Shown: piece by piece, positions 53,061 to 62,145 of the stretch | How positions within the stretch are numbered: position 1 is the stretch's first letter | Layout of the letters: every line of letters starts with the position of its first letter | NCBI GenBank assembly: GCA_016717655.1 | Contig: JADKFC010000030.1 | Location: 186,001 to 250,000 of the forward strand | Origin: Saprospiraceae bacterium | Lineage (GTDB): Bacteria > Bacteroidota > Bacteroidia > Chitinophagales > Saprospiraceae | Direction of reading: 5' to 3' | DNA length: 64,000 nt | The notes under the pieces: generated by a model | Told to the model about the DNA's origin: nothing | The model's input: only the letters and a program-made list of their open reading frames with translations | Databases searched by the model: none | Translations under genes and position numbers: made by a program

Positions 53061-55568
53061 ATGTTACAAATCAAACACATCCCTACCTTAATTTTGCTTT
53101 CATTGTTGTGGAGCTGTTCTGAAACAATAAAGCATCCGCAACCTACTGAAGTCAAAAAAGATGCAGAGGAAGGCGAACAAGGCAAGTTAAGGCAGAAATG
53201 GTTTGAACTGATACATGGAGGCCCCCATTCCGGTTGGCAAAGCCAGGAAATCAAAAATCAGGAAGATCGTTTGGCTTATGTAGGAAGGCTCGCAGCTGCC
53301 GATCGCGATGGAGTAGAAGATCTGGCAGAAGGTAGAATCAGGGGTACTTGGATTGAGCGCGGAAGTGCCAATCAGGCTGGTTCAATTGTCAATGTGTGGT
53401 ATGACCAAAATAATGACTGGTTGTATGCCATTGGCGCGGGCGGCCCTATTTTCAGAGGAGGACTCAGTGGGTTTAGCTGGGAGCTCGTCAATGATGACCT
53501 CCGTTTTGATGGAAATGTGCTGGAAGCCTTCGAAATTCAGGATGGCATCAGATTGGTGGCTTTTTCAGGTGGCAGTCCCTACTATAGCGAAGATGAGGGA
53601 AAAGTGTGGCAAAAAGCCAGTGGCTTTGCGCAAGCTGCGGATGGTTATCACATCCATACCGGCGTTCGTTTGCAAAATGAAAGTTTTGTACTCGCCAAAA
53701 AAGGATGGTCCAACAACTATGTTTTATACAAAACAGAAGACGGTAAAAAGTACAGCATTGTAAAAGTATTTACTACCAGCGATGGGCGCAACTTAGCCAT
53801 GTGTGCGTCATCTGATAAAAAGGCCCTGATGTTAATTGAGCAGCTCACTGCGCAACTTACCAAAATTTATACCTTACCAAGCGAAGGAGATGAATTGAGG
53901 GCTCTCACAGCTGACTCGCCGCTTGGTTTTGGAACCGAAGGTAGGGCCAACATTCAATGTCATGTAGCATCCGGTGACACTACCCTTTTTGTTTTTAATA
54001 GTGAATTAAAGTTTCACAAAAGTACAGATCTGGGTCAGAGTTGGCAGGTTTTAGGAATTTTACCAAGCAGTCCGTGGGACATGGCAGTGATGGTACCTCC
54101 GTCCAATCCACAGAAACCACTTTATGGTGAGGTCAATGCTTACCGAAGCGGCAATGGTGGTAAAAACTGGAATATCGTCAATGAATGGTGGGAGTATTAT
54201 GGCCAGGTTCAGACCAAGCTCCATGCGGATATGATGGTCATGAAAGAATTTAAAGACCAGAACAATAAAGATGTGATTATCATTGGACATCATGGTGGCA
54301 TTAGCGTTACCTATGACTATGGGCTTACAACAAAAAATATTTCAATGTTTGGACTCCATGTGAGCCAATATTATGATGTACGTTCCTATCCATCCGATCC
54401 ACTTTGGATGTTTGCCGGTGCACAGGATCAAGGCTTACAAAGAGGTTATGCCATTGATCAAAACGTTGCGGACTTTTATCAAAACATAAGTGGTGATTAT
54501 GGTCACATTGAGTTTACAGCCAACGGAAAACACATGTGGACCATGTACCCCGGTGGCAGTTTAACTTTTTACCTTAATCCCACCACCCAAAACAACCCTA
54601 CAGTCGGCTACGAGATCAATTCAAAAAGAGAGTCGGTATGGATACCTCCAATTGCCGTTGATCCGCATAGTGAGAAAGACATCATTTATGTAGCAGGTGG
54701 TAGTGTGGATGCCAACAGCTCAGGCAGTCACATCCTCAGAATTGAGTATGTAAACAACGAAATAATCGCCAGTGAGTTGCCCTTTAATTTTGCAGTCAGT
54801 GGTGGAGAGATATCGGCCATAGCCATTAGTCCATTTGATCCCAATATTTGGTTTGTTACCACCACCAATGGTTACGTTTATAAATCTGTAGATGGTGGTA
54901 TTCAGTTTACACAAAAGCAGAAAATGACTGCAGGTGCTCATTATCTATATGGCTCCTGCATTTTACCCTCCTCTGTAGACCCCGATATCATTTATCTTTC
55001 AGGAAGTGGATATGGTTCTGTAGCGCCTGTTTATGTTTCTCGTAATGGGGGCAACAGTTTTGAAGCCATGCGCAATGGAATGCCTTCTACTATGGCATTT
55101 CAAATTGCGGCCAATGAAGAAGAAAACATACTATATGCGGCAACTGAAACAGGCCCTTATGTTTATTTGGCAGATGAAAACAAATGGTACCCATTGTCAG
55201 GAACAACAACTCCCAATCAGACCTTCTGGAGTGTAGAATATCTGCCTACTTTAAAAACAGCGAGGTTTGCTACTTATGGTCGGGGAGTTTGGGATTTTGA
55301 GTTTGAGTCATTGCCTACTGCCACTCAGGATGTGGATATAAAAGAGGAAGAAATTGTGCTCTGGCCTTTGCCGGCTGCAGGAGAGATCAACTGGAAGCTA
55401 GCAGAGGGAGCTGATAGGATAACACTATTTCAAGCCAGCGGCATACCGGTAAAGGAAATCAATGCCAGCTCTGATAAAACAGATCTCACAGCTTTACCTG
55501 CGGGAATTTATTATCTAAGATTTAGTTTTGGAAAACAACAAAAAATCAAAACAATTTTAAAAATATAG
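53061..55568 (+). CDS. BNR/sortilin-like beta-propeller lipoprotein with T9SS tail
   Basis: 835-aa exported protein from ATG 53061 (a TTG eight codons earlier is possible). KHIPTLILLSLLWSCSETIK is a lipoprotein-type signal. The body is a large propeller with Asp-box-like turns (YSEDEGKVWQKASGF, STDLGQSWQVLG, SVDGGIQFTQKQK, SRNGGNSFEAMRNGMP) resembling VPS10/sortilin and GH74-type proteins; no catalytic pair was identified. The final 75 residues are a T9SS sorting domain (VLWPLPAAGEINWKL, TALPAGIYYLRF). A lipoprotein signal together with a T9SS tail is unusual. Function unknown. Confidence 0.78.
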   Translation: MLQIKHIPTLILLSLLWSCSETIKHPQPTEVKKDAEEGEQGKLRQKWFELIHGGPHSGWQSQEIKNQEDRLAYVGRLAAADRDGVEDLAEGRIRGTWIERGSANQAGSIVNVWYDQNNDWLYAIGAGGPIFRGGLSGFSWELVNDDLRFDGNVLEAFEIQDGIRLVAFSGGSPYYSEDEGKVWQKASGFAQAADGYHIHTGVRLQNESFVLAKKGWSNNYVLYKTEDGKKYSIVKVFTTSDGRNLAMCASSDKKALMLIEQLTAQLTKIYTLPSEGDELRALTADSPLGFGTEGRANIQCHVASGDTTLFVFNSELKFHKSTDLGQSWQVLGILPSSPWDMAVMVPPSNPQKPLYGEVNAYRSGNGGKNWNIVNEWWEYYGQVQTKLHADMMVMKEFKDQNNKDVIIIGHHGGISVTYDYGLTTKNISMFGLHVSQYYDVRSYPSDPLWMFAGAQDQGLQRGYAIDQNVADFYQNISGDYGHIEFTANGKHMWTMYPGGSLTFYLNPTTQNNPTVGYEINSKRESVWIPPIAVDPHSEKDIIYVAGGSVDANSSGSHILRIEYVNNEIIASELPFNFAVSGGEISAIAISPFDPNIWFVTTTNGYVYKSVDGGIQFTQKQKMTAGAHYLYGSCILPSSVDPDIIYLSGSGYGSVAPVYVSRNGGNSFEAMRNGMPSTMAFQIAANEEENILYAATETGPYVYLADENKWYPLSGTTTPNQTFWSVEYLPTLKTARFATYGRGVWDFEFESLPTATQDVDIKEEEIVLWPLPAAGEINWKLAEGADRITLFQASGIPVKEINASSDKTDLTALPAGIYYLRFSFGKQQKIKTILKI

Positions 55569-55571
55569 TAT

Positions 55572-56102
55572 ATGAGTCAACTACTTGGAGTGGGATCCCG
55601 TGTAAAACATCCGGCTTATGGTGATGGAGTGGTAATTGGTATTGATGTTGCCGCCTACAAAATGTGTTTTATGCATTATGGTGTTAAACATGTTGGCAAG
55701 GAATATGGAGGTTGGGAGATCATTGAAGCCCTTGAAGCGGAGGAGCCTGTGACCTATAATGAGGCTGAAAAATCGCTGGTTAAAATCTTGCGTGCCATGT
55801 CCGACATCTCCGAAGTGGTGCCCCTTGGAGACAGGTGGAAAGGCGGTGTGATGCTTTTACAACCGGAAGAAAATAACCTTAAACCTAAGGAGATGCCCAT
55901 TGAAGCATTTTTTCACAAAATTGTGATGGTGAGAGATCGATTAAGAGTGATGGAACAAAGAATCAATGCCAGTAAGCTGGAAGATGAAGAGAAGGTTAAT
56001 CTACAACAATACATTACCCGGATCTATGGCAGTCTCACCAGTTTCAATGTGTTGTTTAAACACAAAGAAGATCAATTTGTTGGAGATAAGGGAAGTGAGT
56101 AA
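55572..56102 (+). CDS. Conserved protein with SH3/Tudor-like N-terminus
   Basis: 176-aa cytoplasmic protein, not assigned. The first 50 residues (LGVGSRVKHPAYGDGVVIGI) follow the G-x-x-V-x-H-P-x-[FY]-G-x-G-x-V pattern found in the Tudor-like C-terminal module of UvrD/PcrA helicases and CarD-like proteins, which bind RNA polymerase. The C-terminal 100 residues are helical and charged (IEAFFHKIVMVRDRLRVMEQ, ASKLEDEEKVNLQQY). A nucleic-acid or RNA polymerase contact is conceivable. It starts three bases after the BNR gene stop. Confidence 0.6.
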   Translation: MSQLLGVGSRVKHPAYGDGVVIGIDVAAYKMCFMHYGVKHVGKEYGGWEIIEALEAEEPVTYNEAEKSLVKILRAMSDISEVVPLGDRWKGGVMLLQPEENNLKPKEMPIEAFFHKIVMVRDRLRVMEQRINASKLEDEEKVNLQQYITRIYGSLTSFNVLFKHKEDQFVGDKGSE

Positions 56103-56154
56103 TAGTTAGACATCACAACACCAGGGCTTGTAAGGCATCGATTAAAAAAAAATA

Positions 56155-57462
56155 ATGATCAGAAATCAAAAAACATTGGCAGCCATTTTGGTTGTTTTCT
56201 ATTTCAGCCTGATATTGTGGGCATGCGTGAGTCCGCACCAGACATTTGATAAGCTACCTCCGGGAATCTGGAGAGGAGTGCTTTACCTGGATGGAGAACT
56301 GATCATGGCGGTTGATAAAAAAGATGTGGCCCAGGTGAGTGCCGTACCCGGTGAACTTCCCTTTACGTTCGAAGTAAAATATGGCAGCGGAGACAGTCTG
56401 GAACTCATTTTTTACAACGGAACGGAGAGGATATCGGTTAAAAATATCAGATATGGGAGAGACAAGGCAACTGCCAAGGATACCGTCTATGCCAGCTTTG
56501 ATGGATATGATACCTACCTTACCGCCATTTTTGAGGAACGATTAATGGAAGGATACTGGCATGTCAATTATCGGGATGGCTATAAGATTAAATTTAAGGC
56601 GTTCTATGGTGATGACAGAAGATTTAAGCTTCCACCTGTAGCAGAAAATGCCAATTTTGAAGGAAGGTACAAGGTTACTTTTTCGCCGGGCTCAGAAGAT
56701 GAGTACCCGGGCATAGGTGACTTTGTTCAAAAAGGAAACAAGCTCAGTGGTACTTTTTTAACAGAGACGGGAGATTATCGTTTTCTGGAAGGAAATGTCA
56801 GTGGCGATAAGGCATCATTGTCTTGTTTTGACGGCTCTCATGCCTTTCTATTTGAAATGAAAAAGCAAGGAGAAGCTATTTTGGGAGAGTTTCGTTCAGG
56901 CACCCACCACAGAGAAAGTTTTGAAGGGGCAAAGGATGAAAATGCCAGCCTAAACAATGGTTTCGAACTGATCAAAATTGTACGCCCTGAGGGGGTTCGT
57001 TTTATACTACCAGATACGAAGGGTAAGACCGTGGATACCCAAAATGAACCCTACAAAGGAAAAGTGAAAGTATATGAAATTATGGGCAGCTGGTGCCCCA
57101 ATTGTATGGATGCCACTACATTTTTGACAGCTTATCAAAAAGCCCATCCTGAGGTTGTGGTTACAGCCTTGGGATTTGAAAGGTACAAAGACCCGGCCAA
57201 AGCAATGGCTGCGTTAAAAACCTATGTGGACGCGAAAAAAATAGAATACCCTGTTTTATTGGCAGGTCATTACGACAAAAAAACAGCTTCCGCCCTGATA
57301 CCTCAGATTGAGGGCATCAAAGCCTATCCTACCCTTTTGTTGGTGGACCAAAATGACCGCCTGGTAAAAGTTTACTCCGGATTTTATGGACCCGCAACCA
57401 AAGAACATGCAGCTTTTATAAAGGAACTAAGTGCAGCTATAGATGGAATCAAACTCAAATAA
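56155..57462 (+). CDS. Thioredoxin-fold lipoprotein (TlpA-like)
   Basis: 435-aa predicted lipoprotein (LAAILVVFYFSLILWACVSP signal). Residues about 30-270 are a beta-rich domain repeated in two parts (WRGVLYLDGELIMAV; FEGRYKVTFSPGSEDEYPGI, with GTFLTETGDYRFLEGNVSGD). The C-terminal 150 residues are a thioredoxin domain with EIMGSWCPNCMDATTFL (CPNC) and IKAYPTLLLVDQNDRLV (cis-Pro). The first domain looks like those preceding TlpA modules in other Bacteroidota. Likely periplasmic redox function; partner unknown. Its end overlaps the SDR start by 20 bases. Confidence 0.82.
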   Translation: MIRNQKTLAAILVVFYFSLILWACVSPHQTFDKLPPGIWRGVLYLDGELIMAVDKKDVAQVSAVPGELPFTFEVKYGSGDSLELIFYNGTERISVKNIRYGRDKATAKDTVYASFDGYDTYLTAIFEERLMEGYWHVNYRDGYKIKFKAFYGDDRRFKLPPVAENANFEGRYKVTFSPGSEDEYPGIGDFVQKGNKLSGTFLTETGDYRFLEGNVSGDKASLSCFDGSHAFLFEMKKQGEAILGEFRSGTHHRESFEGAKDENASLNNGFELIKIVRPEGVRFILPDTKGKTVDTQNEPYKGKVKVYEIMGSWCPNCMDATTFLTAYQKAHPEVVVTALGFERYKDPAKAMAALKTYVDAKKIEYPVLLAGHYDKKTASALIPQIEGIKAYPTLLLVDQNDRLVKVYSGFYGPATKEHAAFIKELSAAIDGIKLK

Positions 57463-58239
57463 CCCGCAGGCAAAAACGGTTTTAGTAACCGGAGCCACCA
57501 GTGGTATAGGAAAAGCTACCGCCAAGTATTTTGCTAAAAAAGGATACAATGTAATCCTTACCGGCAGGAGAGCTGAGCAATTGGAATTGGCAAAGAATAA
57601 GCTCAATACTAAATATGGAGCAAAGGTACAAACCCTGTGCTTTGACATTACGGACCGGCAGGCTTGTGAAAAAGCAGTCAACAGTCTTGAAGGCGGCTGG
57701 GAAATAATAGACATCCTGATCAACAATGCCGGTGGAGCCAGGGGCTTGGAGCCTATTCAGGAAGGTCGGACCGAGGACTGGGAATACATGATAGATGCCA
57801 ATGTGAAAGGTTTGTTGTACATGAGCCGTTTAATTTCGCCAGGAATGGTCAAAAGAGGCAAGGGCCACATCATCAACATCTGTTCTACCGCCGGACACGA
57901 AGTTTACCCCAACGGTGCCGTTTATTGTGCCACTAAGCACGCAGTTGATGCCTTGACCAAAGGGATGAGGCACGATCTTTTCCGCCATGGGATCAGGGTA
58001 AGTCAGATTTCACCAGGCATGGTAGAAGATACCGAATTTTCACTTCGCAGATTTGGAGGCGACGAAGAAAAGGCGAAAATATATGAAGATGTTACCCCAC
58101 TGAATGCAAAGGATGTAGCGGAACTGATCTTTTTGTTGCTACCCGACCCCGGCATGTCAATGTGCAGGATATTTTGGTAATGAGCACCCAACAAGCCTCT
58201 AGTACCAATGTAGACAGGAGTGGGCGAAAGTATGAATAG
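57443..58239 (+). CDS. SDR family oxidoreductase (YdfG-like), one frameshift
   Basis: Classical short-chain dehydrogenase, about 265 aa after correction. TVLVTGATSGIGKATAKYFA (TGxxxGIG), ILINNAGGARGLEPIQEG, IINICSTAGHEVYPNGAVYC (catalytic Ser), YCATKHAVDALTKGM (YxxxK) and ISPGMVEDTEFSLRRF. The first frame ends at 58180 in unrelated MSMCRIFW; one missing base in CCCGACCCC near 58145 restores RHVNVQDILVMSTQQASSTN, the usual YdfG-type ending, stopping at 58239. Such enzymes oxidise serine or 3-hydroxy acids, but the substrate is not certain. Confidence 0.85.
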
Positions 58240-58320
58240 TAAATTTCATCTAACCAGACAACACAATATTTTGTCGGTCGAAAATGATCAAAATAAAATC
58301 TGCCGTACTGCATTTTTTCA

Positions 58321-58368
58321 ATCTTCGAAGAAATATTTGCTAAAAAGGAGATCTTCGAAATAATATTT
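58321..58368. repeat. Direct repeats 30 bp apart upstream of sdhC
   Basis: ATCTTCGAAGAAATATTT (58321-58338) and ATCTTCGAAATAATATTT (58351-58368) match at 16 of 18 positions. Starts are exactly 30 bp apart, and each contains the palindrome TTCGAA. They lie 76-106 bp upstream of the sdhC -7 box; a regulator site is possible. Confidence 0.5.
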
Positions 58369-58443
58369 TTTTGATATCTATATTAGATCGATTCTAAATA
58401 AATCTCAGGTGAAAACTCTTTTCATTTTGATGGCTTTATATCA

Positions 58444-58451
58444 TAGTTTTG
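58444..58451 (+). promoter_or_regulatory. Candidate promoter of sdhCAB (TAGTTTTG)
   Basis: TAGTTTTG fits TAnnTTTG 22 bases before the sdhC ATG. TAGATCGATTC at 58384-58394, 50 bases upstream, also occurs upstream of nuoA. Confidence 0.55.
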
Positions 58452-58473
58452 TACGTAAATAAAATTCCCAGAT

Positions 58474-59151
58474 ATGTCTTGGTTTTCCAATTTTCTTACG
58501 TCGTCGATAGGTAAGAAATTATTAATGAGCCTTACCGGACTGTTTCTCATTTTGTTTTTGAAAGTACACTTGTTGGGCAACCTGCAATTGTTGAAAAATG
58601 ATGGAGGAGAATCGTTTAATGTGTATGCCCATTTTATGACACATAATCCATTGATTATGTTTATCTCTTACGGCAACTACTTCTTTATTTTGATGCACTT
58701 TGTCTTGGGTTTGTCGCTCTGGGCTAAAAACAGAGCCGCAAAAGGTACAACCTATGCTATTAGCAATCACAGAGATAGCAGCTGGGCTTCCAGAAATATG
58801 GCCTTACTAGGTATATTGGTGCTTGCCTTCCTCCTGCTTCACATGGGTGATTTTTGGTGGAAAATGAAAACCGGCCAAACAGGTATGGTTATGGTAGGTG
58901 AAATGGAGGTAAAAGACCTCTACACCAAGGTAGCAGAATCTTTCAAAGTTACCTGGATAGTTATTGCCTATTTGATTGGCTTAATGGCTTTGGCCTTCCA
59001 CCTTTATCATGGCTTTGCGAGTGCCTTCCAGACCCTTGGTATCAACCACACAAAATATTCACCTGTAATCAGGTTTATAGGTACCGCCTTTAGCATCCTG
59101 GTGCCGTTGGCTTATGCCATCATACCCCTGGTGTTTTATTTCACCAAATAA
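58474..59151 (+). CDS. sdhC: Succinate dehydrogenase/fumarate reductase cytochrome b subunit
   Basis: 225-aa membrane anchor with five hydrophobic segments (KLLMSLTGLFLILFLKVHLL, PLIMFISYGNYFFILMHFVL, NMALLGILVLAFLLLHMGDF, VTWIVIAYLIGLMALAFHLY, ILVPLAYAIIPLVFYF). Conserved His (KVHLLGN, MHFVLG, LLHMGD, FHLYHGF) are candidate ligands for two b hemes. The single fused anchor is the type B form, as in Bacillus and Wolinella. First gene of sdhCAB. Confidence 0.93.
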   Translation: MSWFSNFLTSSIGKKLLMSLTGLFLILFLKVHLLGNLQLLKNDGGESFNVYAHFMTHNPLIMFISYGNYFFILMHFVLGLSLWAKNRAAKGTTYAISNHRDSSWASRNMALLGILVLAFLLLHMGDFWWKMKTGQTGMVMVGEMEVKDLYTKVAESFKVTWIVIAYLIGLMALAFHLYHGFASAFQTLGINHTKYSPVIRFIGTAFSILVPLAYAIIPLVFYFTK

Positions 59152-59181
59152 TTTGAAGAACCACAAAATCTGATCCTAATC

Positions 59182-61176
59182 ATGCAATTGGATTCAAAAA
59201 TACCAGAAGGACCCTTATCGGAAAAATGGAAAAAATACAAATCTACAGTACCCCTTGTAGCCCCCAATAATAAGAGGAGGATAGAAGTTATTGTAGTAGG
59301 AACAGGATTAGCCGGAGCTGCTGCCGCTGCTACCCTGGGAGAGTTGGGTTACAAGGTAAAAGCATTTACCTTCCACGACAGTCCGAGACGAGCCCATAGT
59401 ATTGCTGCCCAGGGAGGTATCAATGCTGCCAAAAATTACCAAAACGATGGTGACAGTGTTTACCGCTTGTTTTATGACACCATTAAAGGAGGCGATTACA
59501 GAGCTCGTGAAGGCAATGTTTACAGGTTGGCCGAGGTGAGTACACAGATCATTGACCAATGTGTGGCGCAGGGGGTACCCTTTGCCAGAGAATACGGAGG
59601 ATTGCTGGAAAACCGTTCTTTTGGAGGGGTTCAGGTATCCAGGACCTTTTATGCAAAAGGACAAACCGGTCAACAATTGTTGATTGGTGCCTATCAGGCA
59701 TTGTCCAGGCAAATTTCAACTGGTGCGGTTAAAATGTACAACCGCCATGAAATGATGGACCTGGTGGTGGTTGATGGAAAGGCAAGAGGCATTATAGCAA
59801 GAAATTTGTTGACAGGAGAATTAGAACGTCATTCAGCCCACTGTGTCTTATTGGCAACAGGAGGTTATGGCAATGTGTTTTATTTATCCACCAATGCCAT
59901 GGGCTCTAATACCAGTGCTGCCTGGCGTGCCGTAAAAAGAGGAGCCTTGATGGCCAATCCTTGTTTTACCCAGATCCACCCTACCTGCATTCCTCAGAGT
60001 GGTGACTATAAGTCGAAACTTACCCTGATGTCAGAGTCATTGAGGAACGACGGTCGTGTTTGGGTGCCTAAAAACCTAGATGATGCCAAGGCCATCAGAG
60101 AGGGTAAAAAAACAGCCCTTGATATCAAAGAAGAAGACAGAGATTACTATTTGGAAAGACGGTACCCTGCATTTGGCAACCTGGTACCAAGAGACGTAGC
60201 TTCAAGGGCTGCCAAAGTAGAATGCGACAAAGGTCTGGGAGTGAGTCCCACAGGGCTTGCCGTTTACCTTGATTTTTCTTCTGCTATAGACCGCTATGGC
60301 AAGGCAGAGGCCAATACCAGAGGGATGAATGATGCCACACCTGCTCAAATCAAAGAAATGGGCACCCAGGTAGTGGCTGATAAATACGGCAACCTTTTTG
60401 AGATGTACGAAAAAATTGCCGGAGAAAATCCATACATCTTTCCAATGAAAATTTATCCCGCGGTACACTATACCATGGGAGGACTTTGGGTGGATTATAA
60501 TTTAGAGACCAATGTACCCGGCTTATTTGCTTTGGGAGAAGCCAATTTTTCAGACCATGGGGCCAATCGTTTGGGAGCTTCTGCTTTGATGCAAGGCTTG
60601 GCAGATGGCTATTTTGTTGCCCCTTACACCATTGGTCAGTTTTTGGCCAACGAAATCAGGACGGGGGAAATCAGCACAAAACTGCCTGAATTTGAAGAAG
60701 CTGAAAAACAAACCAGAGAGCGAATTAATCAATTGATGAGTGTTAAAGGCAATCAATCGGTTGAGAGTTTTCACAGAAAGCTGGGCAAGATCATGTGGGA
60801 TCTTTGTGGAATGTCAAGACACGCCGACGGATTGAAAGAAGGAAGGCAGTTAATCAGGGCATTGAGGGAAGAATTTTACAAAGATGTATTTGTACCCGGA
60901 GAAGCCAATGGATTTAATCCGGAACTGGAAAAAGCATACAGGGTTGCTGATTTCCTGGAATTGGGTGAACTGATGATGCTGGATGCCCTGGAACGCAATG
61001 AATCGTGTGGGGGCCACTTTAGAGAAGAATTTCAGACTCCGGAAGGCGAAGCACAAAGAGATGATGAAAATTATACCTACGTAGCTGCATGGCAATGGGA
61101 CGATAACCAACCCGTGATGACCAAAGAAGATTTGGTTTTTGAAAATGTGAAGCTTATACAAAGGAGTTACAAATAA
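59182..61176 (+). CDS. sdhA: Succinate dehydrogenase/fumarate reductase flavoprotein subunit
   Basis: 664-aa flavoprotein with covalent FAD that interconverts succinate and fumarate at the inner face of the membrane. IEVIVVGTGLAGAAAAATLG is the FAD loop; RAHSIAAQGGINAAKNYQND holds the FAD-linking His and substrate region; FTQIHPTCIPQSGDYKSKL, RRYPAFGNLVPRDVASRA, YTMGGLWVDYNLETNVPGLF and GEANFSDHGANRLGASAL follow. Long Bacteroidota-type SdhA, with a helical C-terminal domain (LGKIMWDLCGMSRHADGLKE). Complete and intact. Confidence 0.96.
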   Translation: MQLDSKIPEGPLSEKWKKYKSTVPLVAPNNKRRIEVIVVGTGLAGAAAAATLGELGYKVKAFTFHDSPRRAHSIAAQGGINAAKNYQNDGDSVYRLFYDTIKGGDYRAREGNVYRLAEVSTQIIDQCVAQGVPFAREYGGLLENRSFGGVQVSRTFYAKGQTGQQLLIGAYQALSRQISTGAVKMYNRHEMMDLVVVDGKARGIIARNLLTGELERHSAHCVLLATGGYGNVFYLSTNAMGSNTSAAWRAVKRGALMANPCFTQIHPTCIPQSGDYKSKLTLMSESLRNDGRVWVPKNLDDAKAIREGKKTALDIKEEDRDYYLERRYPAFGNLVPRDVASRAAKVECDKGLGVSPTGLAVYLDFSSAIDRYGKAEANTRGMNDATPAQIKEMGTQVVADKYGNLFEMYEKIAGENPYIFPMKIYPAVHYTMGGLWVDYNLETNVPGLFALGEANFSDHGANRLGASALMQGLADGYFVAPYTIGQFLANEIRTGEISTKLPEFEEAEKQTRERINQLMSVKGNQSVESFHRKLGKIMWDLCGMSRHADGLKEGRQLIRALREEFYKDVFVPGEANGFNPELEKAYRVADFLELGELMMLDALERNESCGGHFREEFQTPEGEAQRDDENYTYVAAWQWDDNQPVMTKEDLVFENVKLIQRSYK

Positions 61177-61204
61177 AAAACGTTCAACAAAAAAAAGATT
61201 GATC

Positions 61205-61962
61205 ATGTCAGACATGAAATTAACGGTAAAAGTTTGGAGGCAAAAATCAGCTAAAGATGCCGGTAAATTCGAAACACATAAGGTAGACGCCAATGAGCAC
61301 ATGTCATTTTTGGAAATGATGGACGTACTCAATGAAAGGCTGGTCACGGAAAAAAAAGAACCTGTTGCCTTTGAACACGATTGCCGAGAGGGTATTTGTG
61401 GGGCTTGCAGCATGGTAATCAATGGTCTGCCCCATGGTCCGCAAAAAGCAACTACTACTTGCCAATTGCATATGCGACAATTCAAGGATGGAGATACCAT
61501 TACAGTAGAGCCTTTTAGGGCCAAAGCCTTTCCTGTGATCAAAGATCTTGTTGTAGATAGGTCTGCATTTGACAGAATCATCCAAAGTGGTGGTTATATA
61601 TCAGTAAATACAGGTCAGGCGGTGGATGGAAATTCAATACCGGTTGAAAAAGATGTAGCAGTGAAAGCATTTGATGCTGCAACCTGTATTGGATGCGGCG
61701 CCTGTGTAGCTGCTTGTCCCCAACGGATCTGCCATGCTTTTTACATCTGCCTAAAATATCCCATTTGGGTTTATTACCTCAAGGAAAAATTGAACACAAA
61801 CACCGCACCATGAAAATGGTAGCTCAAATGGACAAAGAAGGCTTTGGTATGTGTTCCAATATAGGTGCTTGCAGTGCAGAATGTCCAAAAGAGATTTCCC
61901 TTGAAAACATTGCCCGTATGAACCGAGGGTTTATAGGAGCGAGTTTGACAACAGACAAATAA
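61205..61962 (+). CDS. sdhB: Succinate dehydrogenase/fumarate reductase iron-sulfur subunit (two frame breaks)
   Basis: Electron-transfer subunit, about 251 aa after correction, starting MSDMKLTVKVWRQ. The [2Fe-2S] Cys are in HDCREGICGACSMVINGLPH and TTTCQLHM; the second cluster set is in TCIGCGACVAACP, and the third in MCSNIGACSAECPKEI. After ACP an additional C in CCCC (about 61721) and an additional T before AAAATATCC (about 61751) disrupt the frame; removing both gives NGSAMLFTSAKISHLGLLPQ and joins the last 80 residues. Both errors lie within 35 bases in an otherwise intact essential-type gene. Confidence 0.94.
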
Positions 61963-62145
61963 AAATAAATTTTTATTTTGGGTTTTTGCCCACTGCTTTT
62001 GAAGTCACATTGAAATAAAATAGATCGATTCCGGCAAAGCGGAAAATAGAAGGTTTGTCAAAATTTTTATGATTTTTTCGCATCTTTTTAAGTCATTTAT
62101 TTGTTTTATTATATGTAAATTTGTGCACTTCAAAATTTTATTACT
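61963..62145. other. AT-rich gap between sdhB and nuoA
   Basis: 183 bases. Just after the sdhB stop AAATAAAAAT/ATTTTTATTTT forms an all-AT inverted repeat that might end sdhCAB transcripts weakly. TAGATCGATTC at 62021-62031 repeats an 11-mer found upstream of sdhC. The nuoA -7 box is at the right end. Confidence 0.45.
62116..62123 (+). promoter_or_regulatory. Promoter of the nuo operon (TAAATTTG)
   Basis: TAAATTTG, a full TAnnTTTG match, 22 bases before the nuoA TTG start. Confidence 0.55.

Noticed and set aside
60850..61581. 243-aa minus-strand frame over sdhA/sdhB
   Set aside because: Long but antisense to two clearly conserved respiratory genes; its sequence matches no family I know.
61959..61981. 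AT-only hairpin after sdhB as a firm terminator
   Set aside because: The stem has no GC pairs, so stability is doubtful; noted only as a possibility.
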